64,000 nt of DNA from Flavobacteriaceae bacterium (GCA_030538275.1 JAUNUH010000001.1:62001-126000), one strand, 5' to 3'. Numbered from the stretch's first letter, positions 45,424 to 54,018 are shown. Notes: generated by a model not told the origin, from the sequence alone. Program-made: numbers and translations.

Positions 45424-45679
45424 AATCCTGTAAGGTTTTATAATAGTTAAGCATTATAGGGTCTTTTTCTTTCCATTCAGAAAGAATATTAAATATTTCT
45501 TCTACAGAAAAAAGAGAATGAATATAATTAATCTCATCATCCGAACCTTTCAAAAGTGTTCTAAACACGATGAAACTTAAATCTCTTACAGGGTCTAATT
45601 TGTTGAAATCACAATCCCAAAAAGTCCGAGGCTTAATGTAGTTAAAATCAATTTTACTTTTATGAGCAGATAGATTCAT
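45392..45679 (-). CDS. Probable antitoxin partner of the AbiEii-type toxin
   Basis: 95 residues, overlapping the toxin start by 32 bp, which implies coupled translation. The sequence contains RTFWDCDFNKLDPVRDLSFI and FRTLLKGSDDEINYI and ends before the toxin coding core. Small ORFs with a xFWDxD/N... start directly ahead of AbiEii-family genes are frequent in Bacteroidota and are taken to be the antitoxin. It is not the winged-helix AbiEi type. Assigned by position more than by domain. Confidence 0.7.
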   Translation of the reverse strand: MNLSAHKSKIDFNYIKPRTFWDCDFNKLDPVRDLSFIVFRTLLKGSDDEINYIHSLFSVEEIFNILSEWKEKDPIMLNYYKTLQDYENSYFKRVR

Positions 45680-45806
45680 TGGATGTATAGTATTAAAAAA
45701 GGTTTATCAACAAATATACAAAAAAAGACGGAGAATAAGACAAGAAAAGCACATTTATAAATCTTGAAATAAAAGTATCATAAAAGGAGCGTTTAATCTT
45801 ACAATA

Positions 45807-45848
45807 TACAAATATATAATGATATAAAAATATAATTATATATTTGTA
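45807..45848. promoter_or_regulatory. AT-rich operator/partition site ahead of parA
   Basis: TACAAATATATAAT (45807-45820) and ATTATATATTTGTA (45835-45848) are perfect 14-bp inverted arms 15 bp before the parA ATG. Between and into the right arm lies AAAAATATAATTATATA (45826-45842), which is repeated exactly upstream of the second partition gene. Such repeats are expected to bind the small partition protein as centromere and/or operator. The 183-bp gap otherwise holds no gene. Confidence 0.6.
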
Positions 45849-45862
45849 TAAAAATATATCTT

Positions 45863-46444
45863 ATGCCCAGAATTATTACATTTTCACATCAGAAGGGAGG
45901 AGTTGGGAAAAGCACATTGGCTTACAATGTTGCACAGAATATTAGTAAGGATGCAAAAGTGTGCATAATAGATTATGATAAACAAGGTAGCTTGTCTCAG
46001 ATATCTGAATTGGTAAATTTTGATATTTTAGATAATATTAAGGTTGAAAGAGTGGTTTCACTTGATTATGATTTCATTATAATAGACACACCACCATATT
46101 TGAGCGAAAATCTGATAGAATTATTCAAAATTTCTGATTTAATATTAGTTCCTACCCGGGCAGGTATATTGGACTTATTTGCAATACGTGGAACGATTTA
46201 TTTAATTAAAGAAGCGGAGCAAGATTCTAAGGCAATGATTGTTTTTAATTTAATTAAGCCGAATACTACTCTTACTTCAGATGTTCAAAAGGAAATGAAA
46301 GAATTTAATATTAAGATAGCAGAAACTCAAGTAAGCGACTTAGTAGTGTTTACCAGATCTATTTTACTTGGAGGCGTTGAGGGTGGTAATGCTAAAAGCC
46401 AAATTGATAGTCTTACGAAAGAAATATTAGAAAAAATTATATAA
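45863..46444 (+). CDS. parA: ParA-family partition ATPase
   Basis: 193 residues with deviant Walker A KGGVGKST (HQKGGVGKSTLAYN), Walker A' region CIIDYDKQGSL and Walker B FIIIDTPPYL. The short length without an N-terminal HTH marks a type Ib ParA. It moves plasmid copies by ATP-dependent gradient on the nucleoid together with a small centromere-binding protein. A small gene 42 bp downstream fits that partner. Confidence 0.93.
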   Translation: MPRIITFSHQKGGVGKSTLAYNVAQNISKDAKVCIIDYDKQGSLSQISELVNFDILDNIKVERVVSLDYDFIIIDTPPYLSENLIELFKISDLILVPTRAGILDLFAIRGTIYLIKEAEQDSKAMIVFNLIKPNTTLTSDVQKEMKEFNIKIAETQVSDLVVFTRSILLGGVEGGNAKSQIDSLTKEILEKII

Positions 46445-46466
46445 ATATATAATTAATAAAATATGT

Positions 46467-46483
46467 AAAAATATAATTATATA
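46467..46483. repeat. Second copy of the partition-region repeat
   Basis: AAAAATATAATTATATA, identical to 45826-45842, placed 4 bp before the start codon of the small partition gene. Likely a binding site of that protein. Confidence 0.55.
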
Positions 46484-46486
46484 AGT

Positions 46487-46720
46487 ATGAAAAATAATAA
46501 TGATATTAGCAGCTTGATTAAGAAAGCTCAAGAGAAAAAAATTGAACCACAAAGACAGGAGATTAGACCAATAAAAAACAGTATATTGGAAAATGAAAAA
46601 ATATTTTCACTCTACATGCCCGAGGAAGTTCTGGTAGAGTTAAAGATATTAGCGGCTAAACACAATACAACTATTAAAAGTTTAATTAATGGTGCTGTAA
46701 GAGAAAAATATGGACTTTAA
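46487..46720 (+). CDS. Small centromere-binding protein (ParB-like, RHH)
   Basis: 77 residues: a basic, flexible N terminus (ISSLIKKAQEKKIEPQRQEI), reminiscent of the arginine-finger tail of ParG/ParR-type proteins, and a ribbon-helix-helix C-terminal half (IFSLYMPEEVLVELKILAAK, HNTTIKSLINGAVREKYGL). In type Ib partition such proteins bind direct repeats and activate ParA. Position after parA supports the call. Confidence 0.75.
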   Translation: MKNNNDISSLIKKAQEKKIEPQRQEIRPIKNSILENEKIFSLYMPEEVLVELKILAAKHNTTIKSLINGAVREKYGL

Positions 46721-46738
46721 GTTCGTAGTAGGGTAATC

Positions 46739-47083
46739 TCAATTACCCTCAATACGTTTCTTAATTTCACTTATAAAAAACCCCGCTGGATTATTAATTT
46801 TGAATTTTCGCACCATTGCATTAACCTCTTGACACCAGTCTCTAAATTCTTCTCGTTCAGTTGCCATCTTAATAGTTTCTCTATTGTTTTTTAGCCCTTT
46901 GTCGGTAAAACTAAAAACTTCTTTTAAATATAGAACTGTTTCTTTGTCGATATCCCATCGAATGGATGTTTGTTGAGACAATTCCTTTTGTTCTAAATTT
47001 GGATCACGATTTTTAGGGATATAGAAAGGCTTAATTTTTAAATGTGTAAAAGTGCGCCCGGTTTTTATTGGTTCAAATTGAAA
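46739..47083 (-). pseudogene. Plasmid replication initiator, C-terminal part
   Basis: The reading frame up to 47101 starts with an accidental ATG in AEC-derived DNA (MTVSIP). From F (47081-47083) onward, QFEPIKTGRTFTHLKIKPFY is the end of the second winged helix of a Rep_3 protein, followed by ~80 more residues ending FFISEIKKRIEGN. Placed after NAPYSF of the N-terminal part (30852-31484) it gives a continuous ~324-residue Rep, a normal size. It proves that the two block ends were once adjacent. Confidence 0.85.
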
Positions 47084-47085
47084 AG
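47080..47085. repeat. Right junction core of the integrated plasmid
   Basis: GAAAAG, with rep-derived DNA on the left and AEC sequence on the right; pairs with GAAAAAG at 30850-30856. Confidence 0.7.
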
Positions 47086-47654
47086 GGATTGAAACCGTCA
47101 TTATCGTAGATCAACCTGGGTTTTTAGCCTTGATTACCATAGGGGTTTTTATCGCAAATTACTACTCGGGCAAATCGGATGTGAAGTTGGTAACGCTCTT
47201 CAAAGAAATATTAAGATTTCCACCTTTTATGGCTTTTTTGTTGGCTATTTTCATGAATATTATGCAGTTTAAATGGAATGATGAAGTCATCAAGTTACTT
47301 ACTTTTTTTGGCAATTTGGTGGTTCCTCTGGCTCTGATTTCGGTAGGTATGCAATGGAAATTAGACCCTCACAGTAGGCATTGGCTTTTAATATCTTATG
47401 GCCTAGCCTATAAGTTAATTTTATTTCCCTTATTATTGATTATTCTTTTTGTTTTAATACTCGGCAAAAGAGGAGAAATCATAGAAATTAGTATTCTAGA
47501 AGCAGCAATGGCACCCATGGTAACCGCCGGAATCATCGCTACATCCTATGGGCTCAAACCTCGGTTTTGCGCTATGATGCTGGGCGTTGGGATTCCAGTT
47601 TCATTTTTTACTTTGGGAATAATTTATTTTTTATTACAACTTTTGACCCGATAA
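47085..47654 (+). pseudogene. AEC-family transporter, 3' part, interrupted
   Basis: 189 codons continuing the AEC gene after the plasmid: GIETVIIVDQPGFLALITIG, then membrane helices at FPPFMAFLLAIFMNIMQF, LVVPLALISVGMQW and others, and the family block APMVTAGIIATSYGLKPRF. It lacks a proper start; the first in-frame TTG is at 47130. Together with 30484-30856 it makes a full AEC permease, which in this strain is probably inactive. Confidence 0.88.
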
Positions 47655-47772
47655 GGAGATATGGAATGTAATAGGAGGGAAGAGTATCATGGAATTTATT
47701 TAGAAAAATTTTATAAAATAATTAACGTATTACTTTAAGTTCTTTTTGTAATATTGAAGAAAATTATTCGCT

Positions 47773-48273
47773 ATGGCAGAAATTACATTACATGGAAACG
47801 CTACGCAAACTTCTGGTGAATTGCCATCAAAAGATTCAAATGCAAGTGATTTCACATTAAAAGCAACAGATTTAAGTGAAAAATCATTGAACGACTATAG
47901 TGGTAGTCGATTGGTTCTCAATATATTTCCTAGTGTAGATACAGGGGTTTGTGCGGCATCTGTACGCAAATTCAACGAAAAAGCTGCACAACTAGACAAT
48001 ACTAAAGTACTTTGTATATCACGTGATTTACCTTTTGCACAAAAACGATTTTGTGCTGCAGAAGGCATAGAAAACGTAGAAATGCTTTCAGATTATGTGG
48101 ATGGTTCCTTTGGGAAAGAATTCGGGCTTACCATCAGCGACGGGCCTATGAAAGGATTACATAGCAGATGTGTTGTGGTTTTGGATGAAAATCATAAGGT
48201 AGTTTATACCGAGCAAGTTCCAGAAATCACCGATGAGCCCAATTACGATACAGCATTGAATACTTTTTCATAA
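47773..48273 (+). CDS. tpx: Thiol peroxidase (Tpx, 2-Cys peroxiredoxin)
   Basis: 166 residues with the Tpx-specific N-terminal hairpin (MAEITLHGNATQTSGELP), peroxidatic Cys60 in PSVDTGVCAAS and resolving Cys94 in QKRFCAAEG, and conserved GLHSRCVVVLDE. It reduces H2O2 and alkyl hydroperoxides with thioredoxin. Single gene followed by a strong terminator. Confidence 0.95.
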   Translation: MAEITLHGNATQTSGELPSKDSNASDFTLKATDLSEKSLNDYSGSRLVLNIFPSVDTGVCAASVRKFNEKAAQLDNTKVLCISRDLPFAQKRFCAAEGIENVEMLSDYVDGSFGKEFGLTISDGPMKGLHSRCVVVLDENHKVVYTEQVPEITDEPNYDTALNTFS

Positions 48274-48300
48274 CTCATTTTTTTTGTTTTTTAAATTTAT

Positions 48301-48337
48301 CCGGAGCATTTCAACCCGAAATGTTCCGGTTTTTTTA
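48301..48337. terminator. Intrinsic terminator after tpx
   Basis: CCGGAGCATTTC (48301-48312) pairs with GAAATGTTCCGG (48318-48329) with one G-T pair, then eight T. Confidence 0.92.
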
Positions 48338-48362
48338 CCTTTATTCTTAAAATAAAATCTAA

Positions 48363-49709
48363 GTGCAAAAAATTGCAGTAGTTGACATAGAAACCAATGG
48401 TGCAGCCAATAGAATTACTGATATTGCCGTCATTGTATATGACGGAAACCAAATAATAGACGAGTTTAAATCACTGGTGAATCCCGGTGGTAGAATTCCT
48501 TCCTTTATCACCGCACTCACGGGCATCACCGAAGAAATGTTGTATGATGCACCTCGATTTGAAGAAATTGCCGATGAGGTATATAATATTACACAAGATT
48601 GTATTTTTGTGGCACATTCGGTTAATTTCGATTATAATATTATTCGTTCCGAATTTCAAAATATCGGACGAGATTTTCAACGCCAAAAACTATGTTCGGT
48701 GAGATTGTCTAGAAAAGTGATTCCAGGTCATAAATCCTATAGTCTGGGAAATATTTGCGGCGCACTTCATATTCCGATTTATGATAGACACAGAGCTTAT
48801 GGTGATGCGCAGGCAACTCTAAGGCTTATACAACATCTTCAAACCTATGAACATTTTGAAAACTGTCTGGAACAAGCTATGCACGCCAGATCCCAGGAAG
48901 CAACTATACCGTCTGGACTAGACAAAGAAGAATTTGAACGCTTACCACATGCGCCTGGAATTTATTATTTCTACAACGATAGACATGAAATCATCTATAT
49001 AGGCAAGGCTAAAAACATAAAAAAAAGAGTTTTAAGTCATTTTTACAATACTTCTCGTTACAAATCGAGTATGCTACGCGAAATTGCGCATGTTGATTTT
49101 TCAGTGGCAGGAACAGAGCTTTTGGCGTTATTAATGGAAGATTCAGAGATAAAACGCAATTTTCCAAAATTCAATATTGCTTCCAAAAATCAAATCAAAG
49201 GATGGGCTTTGGTTTCTTATTATAATCGAAGAGGAATTTTGAATCTCGGCATTCAGAATATGACTAAAACCAGTGCGCCACATCGTATTTTTTATGGAAT
49301 GCTAGAAGCAAGATTGTTCGTGGAAAAATTGGTTGAAGAATATAGATTGTGTCCGCGATATTGTCAATTGTTAGAGAATGTAACCAATTGTGATTCATCT
49401 ATTTACAATTCTTGTGATGGAATTTGTAGCCATTCTGAATCGGTTGAAAATTATAACGAAAAAGTACGAGCTGCACTTGCATTTGTAGAAGCAGAATTAC
49501 CCGATGGAGTTATCAAATTAAAAGGTAGGCAACCCGATGAAGATGCCTTTGTACGCATTAAAAATGGAAAATATTGCGGTTATGGTTTTATTCCGAAAAA
49601 TGAGGAAATTCGAAATGAAGAAATAGACCAATACCTCATTAGCCAATCCGATAATATGAATGTGCGTCAAATATTGAAGAACACGCTACATTTAATTGAA
49701 AAAATTTAA
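48363..49709 (+). CDS. DEDDh exonuclease fused to GIY-YIG nuclease domain
   Basis: 448 residues from a GTG start. Residues 1-165 are a DnaQ/RNase T-like 3'-5' exonuclease: VVDIETNGAANRITDIAVIV (DxE), FVAHSVNFDYNIIRSEF, and H-x4-D as HRAYGDAQATLRL. Residues ~195-275 are a UvrC/Cho-type GIY-YIG domain: APGIYYFYNDRHEIIYIGKA with KNIKKRVLSHF. The remaining ~170 residues include CPRYCQLLE and a Cys-rich stretch. The layout matches the epsilon-Cho fusions known in Actinobacteria and Bacteroidota, which act in DNA repair/proofreading-like trimming. Confidence 0.9.
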   Translation: MQKIAVVDIETNGAANRITDIAVIVYDGNQIIDEFKSLVNPGGRIPSFITALTGITEEMLYDAPRFEEIADEVYNITQDCIFVAHSVNFDYNIIRSEFQNIGRDFQRQKLCSVRLSRKVIPGHKSYSLGNICGALHIPIYDRHRAYGDAQATLRLIQHLQTYEHFENCLEQAMHARSQEATIPSGLDKEEFERLPHAPGIYYFYNDRHEIIYIGKAKNIKKRVLSHFYNTSRYKSSMLREIAHVDFSVAGTELLALLMEDSEIKRNFPKFNIASKNQIKGWALVSYYNRRGILNLGIQNMTKTSAPHRIFYGMLEARLFVEKLVEEYRLCPRYCQLLENVTNCDSSIYNSCDGICSHSESVENYNEKVRAALAFVEAELPDGVIKLKGRQPDEDAFVRIKNGKYCGYGFIPKNEEIRNEEIDQYLISQSDNMNVRQILKNTLHLIEKI

Positions 49710-49821
49710 AAAAAAATCAATTTCTAAAAAGTAGAAATACATCAATTTTTATTGTTTAAAGATGAATAATTGTATATATTTCGAATAAATTGTATATTAA
49801 CACGTTCAAAAATTGACTATT

Positions 49822-51582
49822 ATGGGATATCAGGAAAACGAAGTTTTAGCAAAGCTTCCTGCGCATTTGAAACAGTTCATCAACAATCAGGATTATGATG
49901 CTTATACGCCTATAGATCAAGCAGTATGGCGTTATGTGATGCGCAAAAACGTGAAGTATCTCTCTCAGGTCGCACATAGTTCTTACCTGGATGGATTGTA
50001 CAAAGCTGGGATTTCTACAGAAGAAATTCCATCGATGTATGGTATGAACAGAATTCTGAAAGAAATTGGTTGGGCTGCCGTAGCCGTAGATGGATTTATT
50101 CCGCCAACGGCTTTTATGGAATTTCAGGCCTATAATGTATTGGTGATTGCAGAAGACATTCGTCAATTAAAACATATAGAATATACGCCTGCACCAGATA
50201 TTATTCACGAAGCAGCAGGACATGCACCTATCATTGCCAATCCAGAATATGCCGAGTATTTGCGAAGATTTGGAGAAATTGGCGCAAAAGCCATCTCTTC
50301 TGCCAGAGATTATGAAATGTATGAGGCCATACGGCATTTGTCTATTGTAAAAGAAGATCCGCATTCACCAGCAGACGAAATACGGGAAGCAGAAGAAAGA
50401 GTAGATTATCTACAAAACAACCTTGGCGAGCCCAGTGAAATGTCCAGAATTCGTAACTTGCATTGGTGGACTGTAGAATATGGATTGATTGGCAGTTTGG
50501 AAAACCCCAAAATTTATGGCGCTGGACTTCTTTCATCTATTGGTGAAAGTAAATCGTGTATGTTGCCTCAAGTCACCAAGTTAGCTTATGATATTTCTGC
50601 TGCGGATGTAGAGTTTGATATTACCAAACCCCAGCCTCAATTGTTTGTAACGCCAGATTTTGCCCACCTTAATTTTGTTTTGGAACAATTTGCCAATCAA
50701 ATGGCTTTGCGCAAAGGCGGAACCTATGGCATTCAAAAATTAGTAGAATCCAAAGGCCTGGGAACTATCGAATTGAATACGGGAATTCAAATTTCGGGAA
50801 ATTTTACCGAACTTATTACAGACGAATACAACCAACCCATCTATGTGAAAACCACTGGCGAAACAGCTCTTTCTTATCGTGACAAAGAACTTATTGGACA
50901 TGGAGTAAATGTACATAAAGATGGATTTGGCTCTCCAATAGGCAAATTAATAAACATAAATATTCCTATTGAACATATGTCACCTTATGATTTGGAGGCC
51001 TATCATATCCGCGAAGGCGAGCATGCTCGACTCGAATTTGAAGGTGGCGTAATCGTGGAGGGAGAGGTAATTACAGGTACCAGAAACCGATTTGGAAATG
51101 TATTACTCATTTCTTTTAAAAACTGTACGGTGAGATATCGAGATCAAATTCTATTCAAACCTGATTGGGGAATATATGATATGGCGGTAGGAAGTTCAGT
51201 AGTTTCTGCATTTGCTGGACCGGCAGATCCGGCATCTTTTGATCAAATTACACATGTTCCAACAGAAAAAATGCGTGAAAGAAAAATTTCAAAGGAATTG
51301 ATAAATCTGCATGAACTGTATAAAGATGTTCGCCAAATGAGAGAAAATAAAGAGGTGAACGAAACCCAGTTATCGGCTATTCTGGATGAAATTATTTCAT
51401 ACTATCCCAAAGAGTGGTTACTGCTAATTGAAATGTATGAACTTGCAGAAAATCAAGAACTTAAAGATGCTATAGTAAAGCAACTCTTTACATTGAAATC
51501 AGAGATGCAAAACTTTCATTTAGTAACTGAAGGACTGGAAATTGCAGACGAAAAAACGAAAACAAAAGTTGCAGAGATTTGA
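49822..51582 (+). CDS. phhA: Aromatic amino acid (phenylalanine 4-) hydroxylase, long form
   Basis: 586 residues from the ATG at 49822. The N-terminal ~290 residues form the pterin-dependent hydroxylase domain: iron ligands H129 and H134 in DIIHEAAGHAP and E219 in WWTVEYG, with AWRY/VWRYVM and GYIPP-like DGFIPPTAFM motifs. It converts Phe (or Tyr/Trp) using tetrahydropterin and O2. The C-terminal ~290 residues are not part of the classical enzyme (bacterial forms are ~260-300 aa) and have no recognised domain; this longer form is typical of Bacteroidota. Single gene; a 112-bp leader precedes it. Confidence 0.92.
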   Translation: MGYQENEVLAKLPAHLKQFINNQDYDAYTPIDQAVWRYVMRKNVKYLSQVAHSSYLDGLYKAGISTEEIPSMYGMNRILKEIGWAAVAVDGFIPPTAFMEFQAYNVLVIAEDIRQLKHIEYTPAPDIIHEAAGHAPIIANPEYAEYLRRFGEIGAKAISSARDYEMYEAIRHLSIVKEDPHSPADEIREAEERVDYLQNNLGEPSEMSRIRNLHWWTVEYGLIGSLENPKIYGAGLLSSIGESKSCMLPQVTKLAYDISAADVEFDITKPQPQLFVTPDFAHLNFVLEQFANQMALRKGGTYGIQKLVESKGLGTIELNTGIQISGNFTELITDEYNQPIYVKTTGETALSYRDKELIGHGVNVHKDGFGSPIGKLININIPIEHMSPYDLEAYHIREGEHARLEFEGGVIVEGEVITGTRNRFGNVLLISFKNCTVRYRDQILFKPDWGIYDMAVGSSVVSAFAGPADPASFDQITHVPTEKMRERKISKELINLHELYKDVRQMRENKEVNETQLSAILDEIISYYPKEWLLLIEMYELAENQELKDAIVKQLFTLKSEMQNFHLVTEGLEIADEKTKTKVAEI

Positions 51583-52023
51583 TTATAATGCGATGAGTTT
51601 TTCGCCTCTTTTCTCAAATTTTATCTGACGTTTAATTTTACTGTAATTGGATGCCGCACTGTATTCATTGATGAAATAGGTGTTTCCAGAATATCCGGTA
51701 AAGGTATAAATATCCTTACCCGACGCCGGAATATGTCCGTAAATTTTAAATTTATTCTTACCAACAGTTTCCAACATCAATACCCCAGAACCCGAATGTA
51801 TATGACGCTGATTTTTTTTGCATAGAATATAGCTGAAAACATAATCCTTTACTTTATCATCATTCAAATAAACTTCGTACATCGTCCAAGAAGCAAAGGA
51901 AGAATCTTTTGGAATTAACTTTTCATATTGTTTCAAAATACTATTTTGTACCTCTAGACTAGATTGTGCCACAGCATTTGAAAAGAAAAATAATAAAATA
52001 ATGGAAAATATTCGTAGAATCAT
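51583..52023 (-). CDS. Secreted protein of unknown function
   Basis: 146 residues with a signal peptide (MILRIFSIILLFFFSNAVAQ) and no Cys-anchored lipobox. The mature part is beta-rich (YIPASGKDIYTFTGYSG-like region GHIPASGKDIYTFTGYSGNT) and basic at the end. It abuts the hydroxylase gene tail-to-tail with no gap. No family recognised. Confidence 0.6.
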   Translation of the reverse strand: MILRIFSIILLFFFSNAVAQSSLEVQNSILKQYEKLIPKDSSFASWTMYEVYLNDDKVKDYVFSYILCKKNQRHIHSGSGVLMLETVGKNKFKIYGHIPASGKDIYTFTGYSGNTYFINEYSAASNYSKIKRQIKFEKRGEKLIAL

Positions 52024-52090
52024 ATTGTATATAAGTCAAAAAGCTTACGAATATTGTATCAATTCAAAAGTTTAACAATAATTTTTGATA

Positions 52091-53242
52091 TTATTTGGAA
52101 TGTTTTTGAGCGATTTCTGACAAGGCAGTTACCAGCGTATCAATATCTTTTTCAGAATTGTATTTAGAAAAAGAAATACGAAGTGGTGTGGTGGAATTAA
52201 TAAATTCTTGTGGATAAATTTCTGTAAGAACTCTTGATTTTTGAACTGCGCCTGATTGGCAGGCACTTCCTTGGGAAACCGCAATGCCACGAAGTTCAAG
52301 CTCAAAGCCAATTAAATCATCTTTAAAAGGTAATGAAATACTCAAAACGGCAAATAAACTCTTTTCGGGATTTTCAGATAGTCCGTTGAATCTAATATTT
52401 GGTACAGCTTCACTGAGTTTTGAAATTGCATATGCTTTCAAATTAGAAACATAAGAAGTTTTGTCCTCCAAATGATCAATTGCCATCTCAAAGGCCTTGC
52501 CCATCCCCAAAATACCATGAAGGTTTTCTGTGCCAGATCGTAGATTTCGTTCTTGTCCGCCACCGGTGATTTGCGCTTTGAGGGCTGTTGATTTTTTGAT
52601 ATAAGCAAATCCTACACCCTTGGGTCCATGATACTTATGCGCGCTGCTACTAGCGAAATCTAATGGTAATTCTTCCAAATTAATTTCGTAATGACCCAGC
52701 GTTTGTACCATATCTGAATGAAATAATGCTTGATGTTCCCGAGCCAAATTTCCAATTTCTATAATAGGGTTCAGGTTGGCAATCTCATTATTTCCATGCA
52801 TTATACTCACCAAGGTTTTTTCATCAGAATTCTGAAGTAATTCTTCCAAATGAGTCAAATCAATTTCGCCTTTTTCATTTATTCGAACATAATCTATACG
52901 AATATGTTGATTTTCTTCTAGTGAATTTACCGTTTCTTGTACACAGCTGTGCTCGATGCGTGTAGTGATGATTCTCTTCACATTCAGGTATTCCACGCAA
53001 GAACGAAGTATCAGATTATTGGCTTCGGTTCCACACGAAGTGAAAATAATTTCTGCCGAACTTACGCCAGTTAATCGAGCAATCACTTTACGCACATTTT
53101 CTATTGCAGCTTTGGATTCTCTGCCAAAAAAATGGGTTGAAGAAGGATTTCCAAAATTTATCTTCATTCCTTTCACCATTACATCAATCACTTCGTCATG
53201 CATACGAGTCGTCGCTGCATTGTCCAGATAAACTTTGCTCAT
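52091..53242 (-). CDS. Cysteine desulfurase (NifS/IscS-like, PLP)
   Basis: 383 residues, class V aminotransferase fold. YLDNAATTRMHDEVIDVM at the start, PLP Lys in SSSAHKYHGPKGVGF, active-site Cys loop SQGSACQSGAV, and RIEHSCVQE. It removes sulfur from cysteine as a persulfide for Fe-S cluster or other thio-cofactor assembly. The active-site loop is longer than in SufS-type enzymes, placing it with NifS/IscS (group I). No iscU is adjacent. The upstream lipoprotein gene is 2 bp away on the same strand. Confidence 0.92.
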   Translation of the reverse strand: MSKVYLDNAATTRMHDEVIDVMVKGMKINFGNPSSTHFFGRESKAAIENVRKVIARLTGVSSAEIIFTSCGTEANNLILRSCVEYLNVKRIITTRIEHSCVQETVNSLEENQHIRIDYVRINEKGEIDLTHLEELLQNSDEKTLVSIMHGNNEIANLNPIIEIGNLAREHQALFHSDMVQTLGHYEINLEELPLDFASSSAHKYHGPKGVGFAYIKKSTALKAQITGGGQERNLRSGTENLHGILGMGKAFEMAIDHLEDKTSYVSNLKAYAISKLSEAVPNIRFNGLSENPEKSLFAVLSISLPFKDDLIGFELELRGIAVSQGSACQSGAVQKSRVLTEIYPQEFINSTTPLRISFSKYNSEKDIDTLVTALSEIAQKHSK

Positions 53243-53244
53243 TT

Positions 53245-53709
53245 CTATTTCGTTTTATTTTTTAATATTTCAATTTTTTCAGGCGTTTCTGTAAGATTTT
53301 CAATCTTTAACATCAAAAAAGGATGGGTAATAACGCTTATCGTGGGTTGGCCCAAACCTGGTGAACTCGTTTGTAGATAGACTTTCAGGATTTTGTCATA
53401 ATATGTTATACTATCTGTACGAAATGAATTTCCACCATGAGAAAAAGTGCCAAAATGAATAAAAAGTACTTTATTTTTACTGAAATCTATTGCAGGAATC
53501 GTTGGCGTTGGCATTTGATGCGCATATACTTTTCTGTAGATTTGCTCAAATTCTGTTTGAGACGCTATCAATCGATGCTGAGAAGACATTTCCGAACCAA
53601 ATTCCGTGTTGGCCAGCTCCTCAAAGTTTAATCGATGTATTGAATTTTGGGTTTGACAAGAAATGAAGAACATGAGATAAAAACCTGCAACTAAAAAGAT
53701 AAATTTCAT
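53245..53709 (-). CDS. Lipoprotein, PrcB_C-like
   Basis: 154 residues, lipoprotein signal MKFIFLVAGFYLMFFISC (Cys18). The segment FSKNKVLFIHFGTFSHGGNS with SPGLGQPTISVITHPFLMLK resembles the PrcB C-terminal domain (strand - GG - strand - P-x-x-P pattern) found in protease-complex subunits; assignment is tentative. It is just upstream of the desulfurase gene in the same direction, probably one transcript. Confidence 0.55.
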   Translation of the reverse strand: MKFIFLVAGFYLMFFISCQTQNSIHRLNFEELANTEFGSEMSSQHRLIASQTEFEQIYRKVYAHQMPTPTIPAIDFSKNKVLFIHFGTFSHGGNSFRTDSITYYDKILKVYLQTSSPGLGQPTISVITHPFLMLKIENLTETPEKIEILKNKTK

Positions 53710-54018
53710 TTATACTAAATTTAAAAAACGGAAGTAAATCAATTTTTTCGTTTTTTCATGATATGGTAAAAGTGATGAAATGATGATGATCACTAATTCT
53801 ACAATGATTTAATTTCCTTTGTAATTCGACTTTATTTTAACATAAATAAATCTAAAGTCAAAATTTCCTCAAAGATATTAATTACCTATAGAAATTTTTA
53901 AATTTTAAAGGATTTTTATCCCCAAATTAAAACTTCAATACCTAAAATATTGAAAAGAGCTCTTTAGCTTTTTGTTGGGTTTTTTATTAATTAAAAATAG
54001 TTAAAAACCTTTCAAACA
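53710..54018. other. Non-coding AT-rich stretch
   Basis: About 309 bp, very AT-rich, no ORF or strong hairpin. AAAAGAGCTCTTT at 53952-53964 is a small palindrome that could be an operator or a weak terminator for the convergent side. Nothing else seen. Confidence 0.4.

Larger units (their letters stand above)
30856..47084. mobile_element. Integrated ~16.2-kb mobilisable plasmid
   Basis: The two halves of an AEC gene flank this block, and the two halves of a Rep gene form its ends, in the orientation expected for a circle opened inside rep and inserted at a short GAAAA(A)G match. Contents: iteron origin, Rep (split), MobC and relaxase (premature stop), IS1-like element, Rhs operon, serine recombinase, AbiEii-type toxin pair, ParA and its small partner. 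This is a full plasmid backbone plus one cargo operon. The split Rep means that the integrated form should not fire its own origin. A mixed population of integrated and free circles, or a chimeric assembly, cannot be excluded from sequence alone. Confidence 0.85.
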
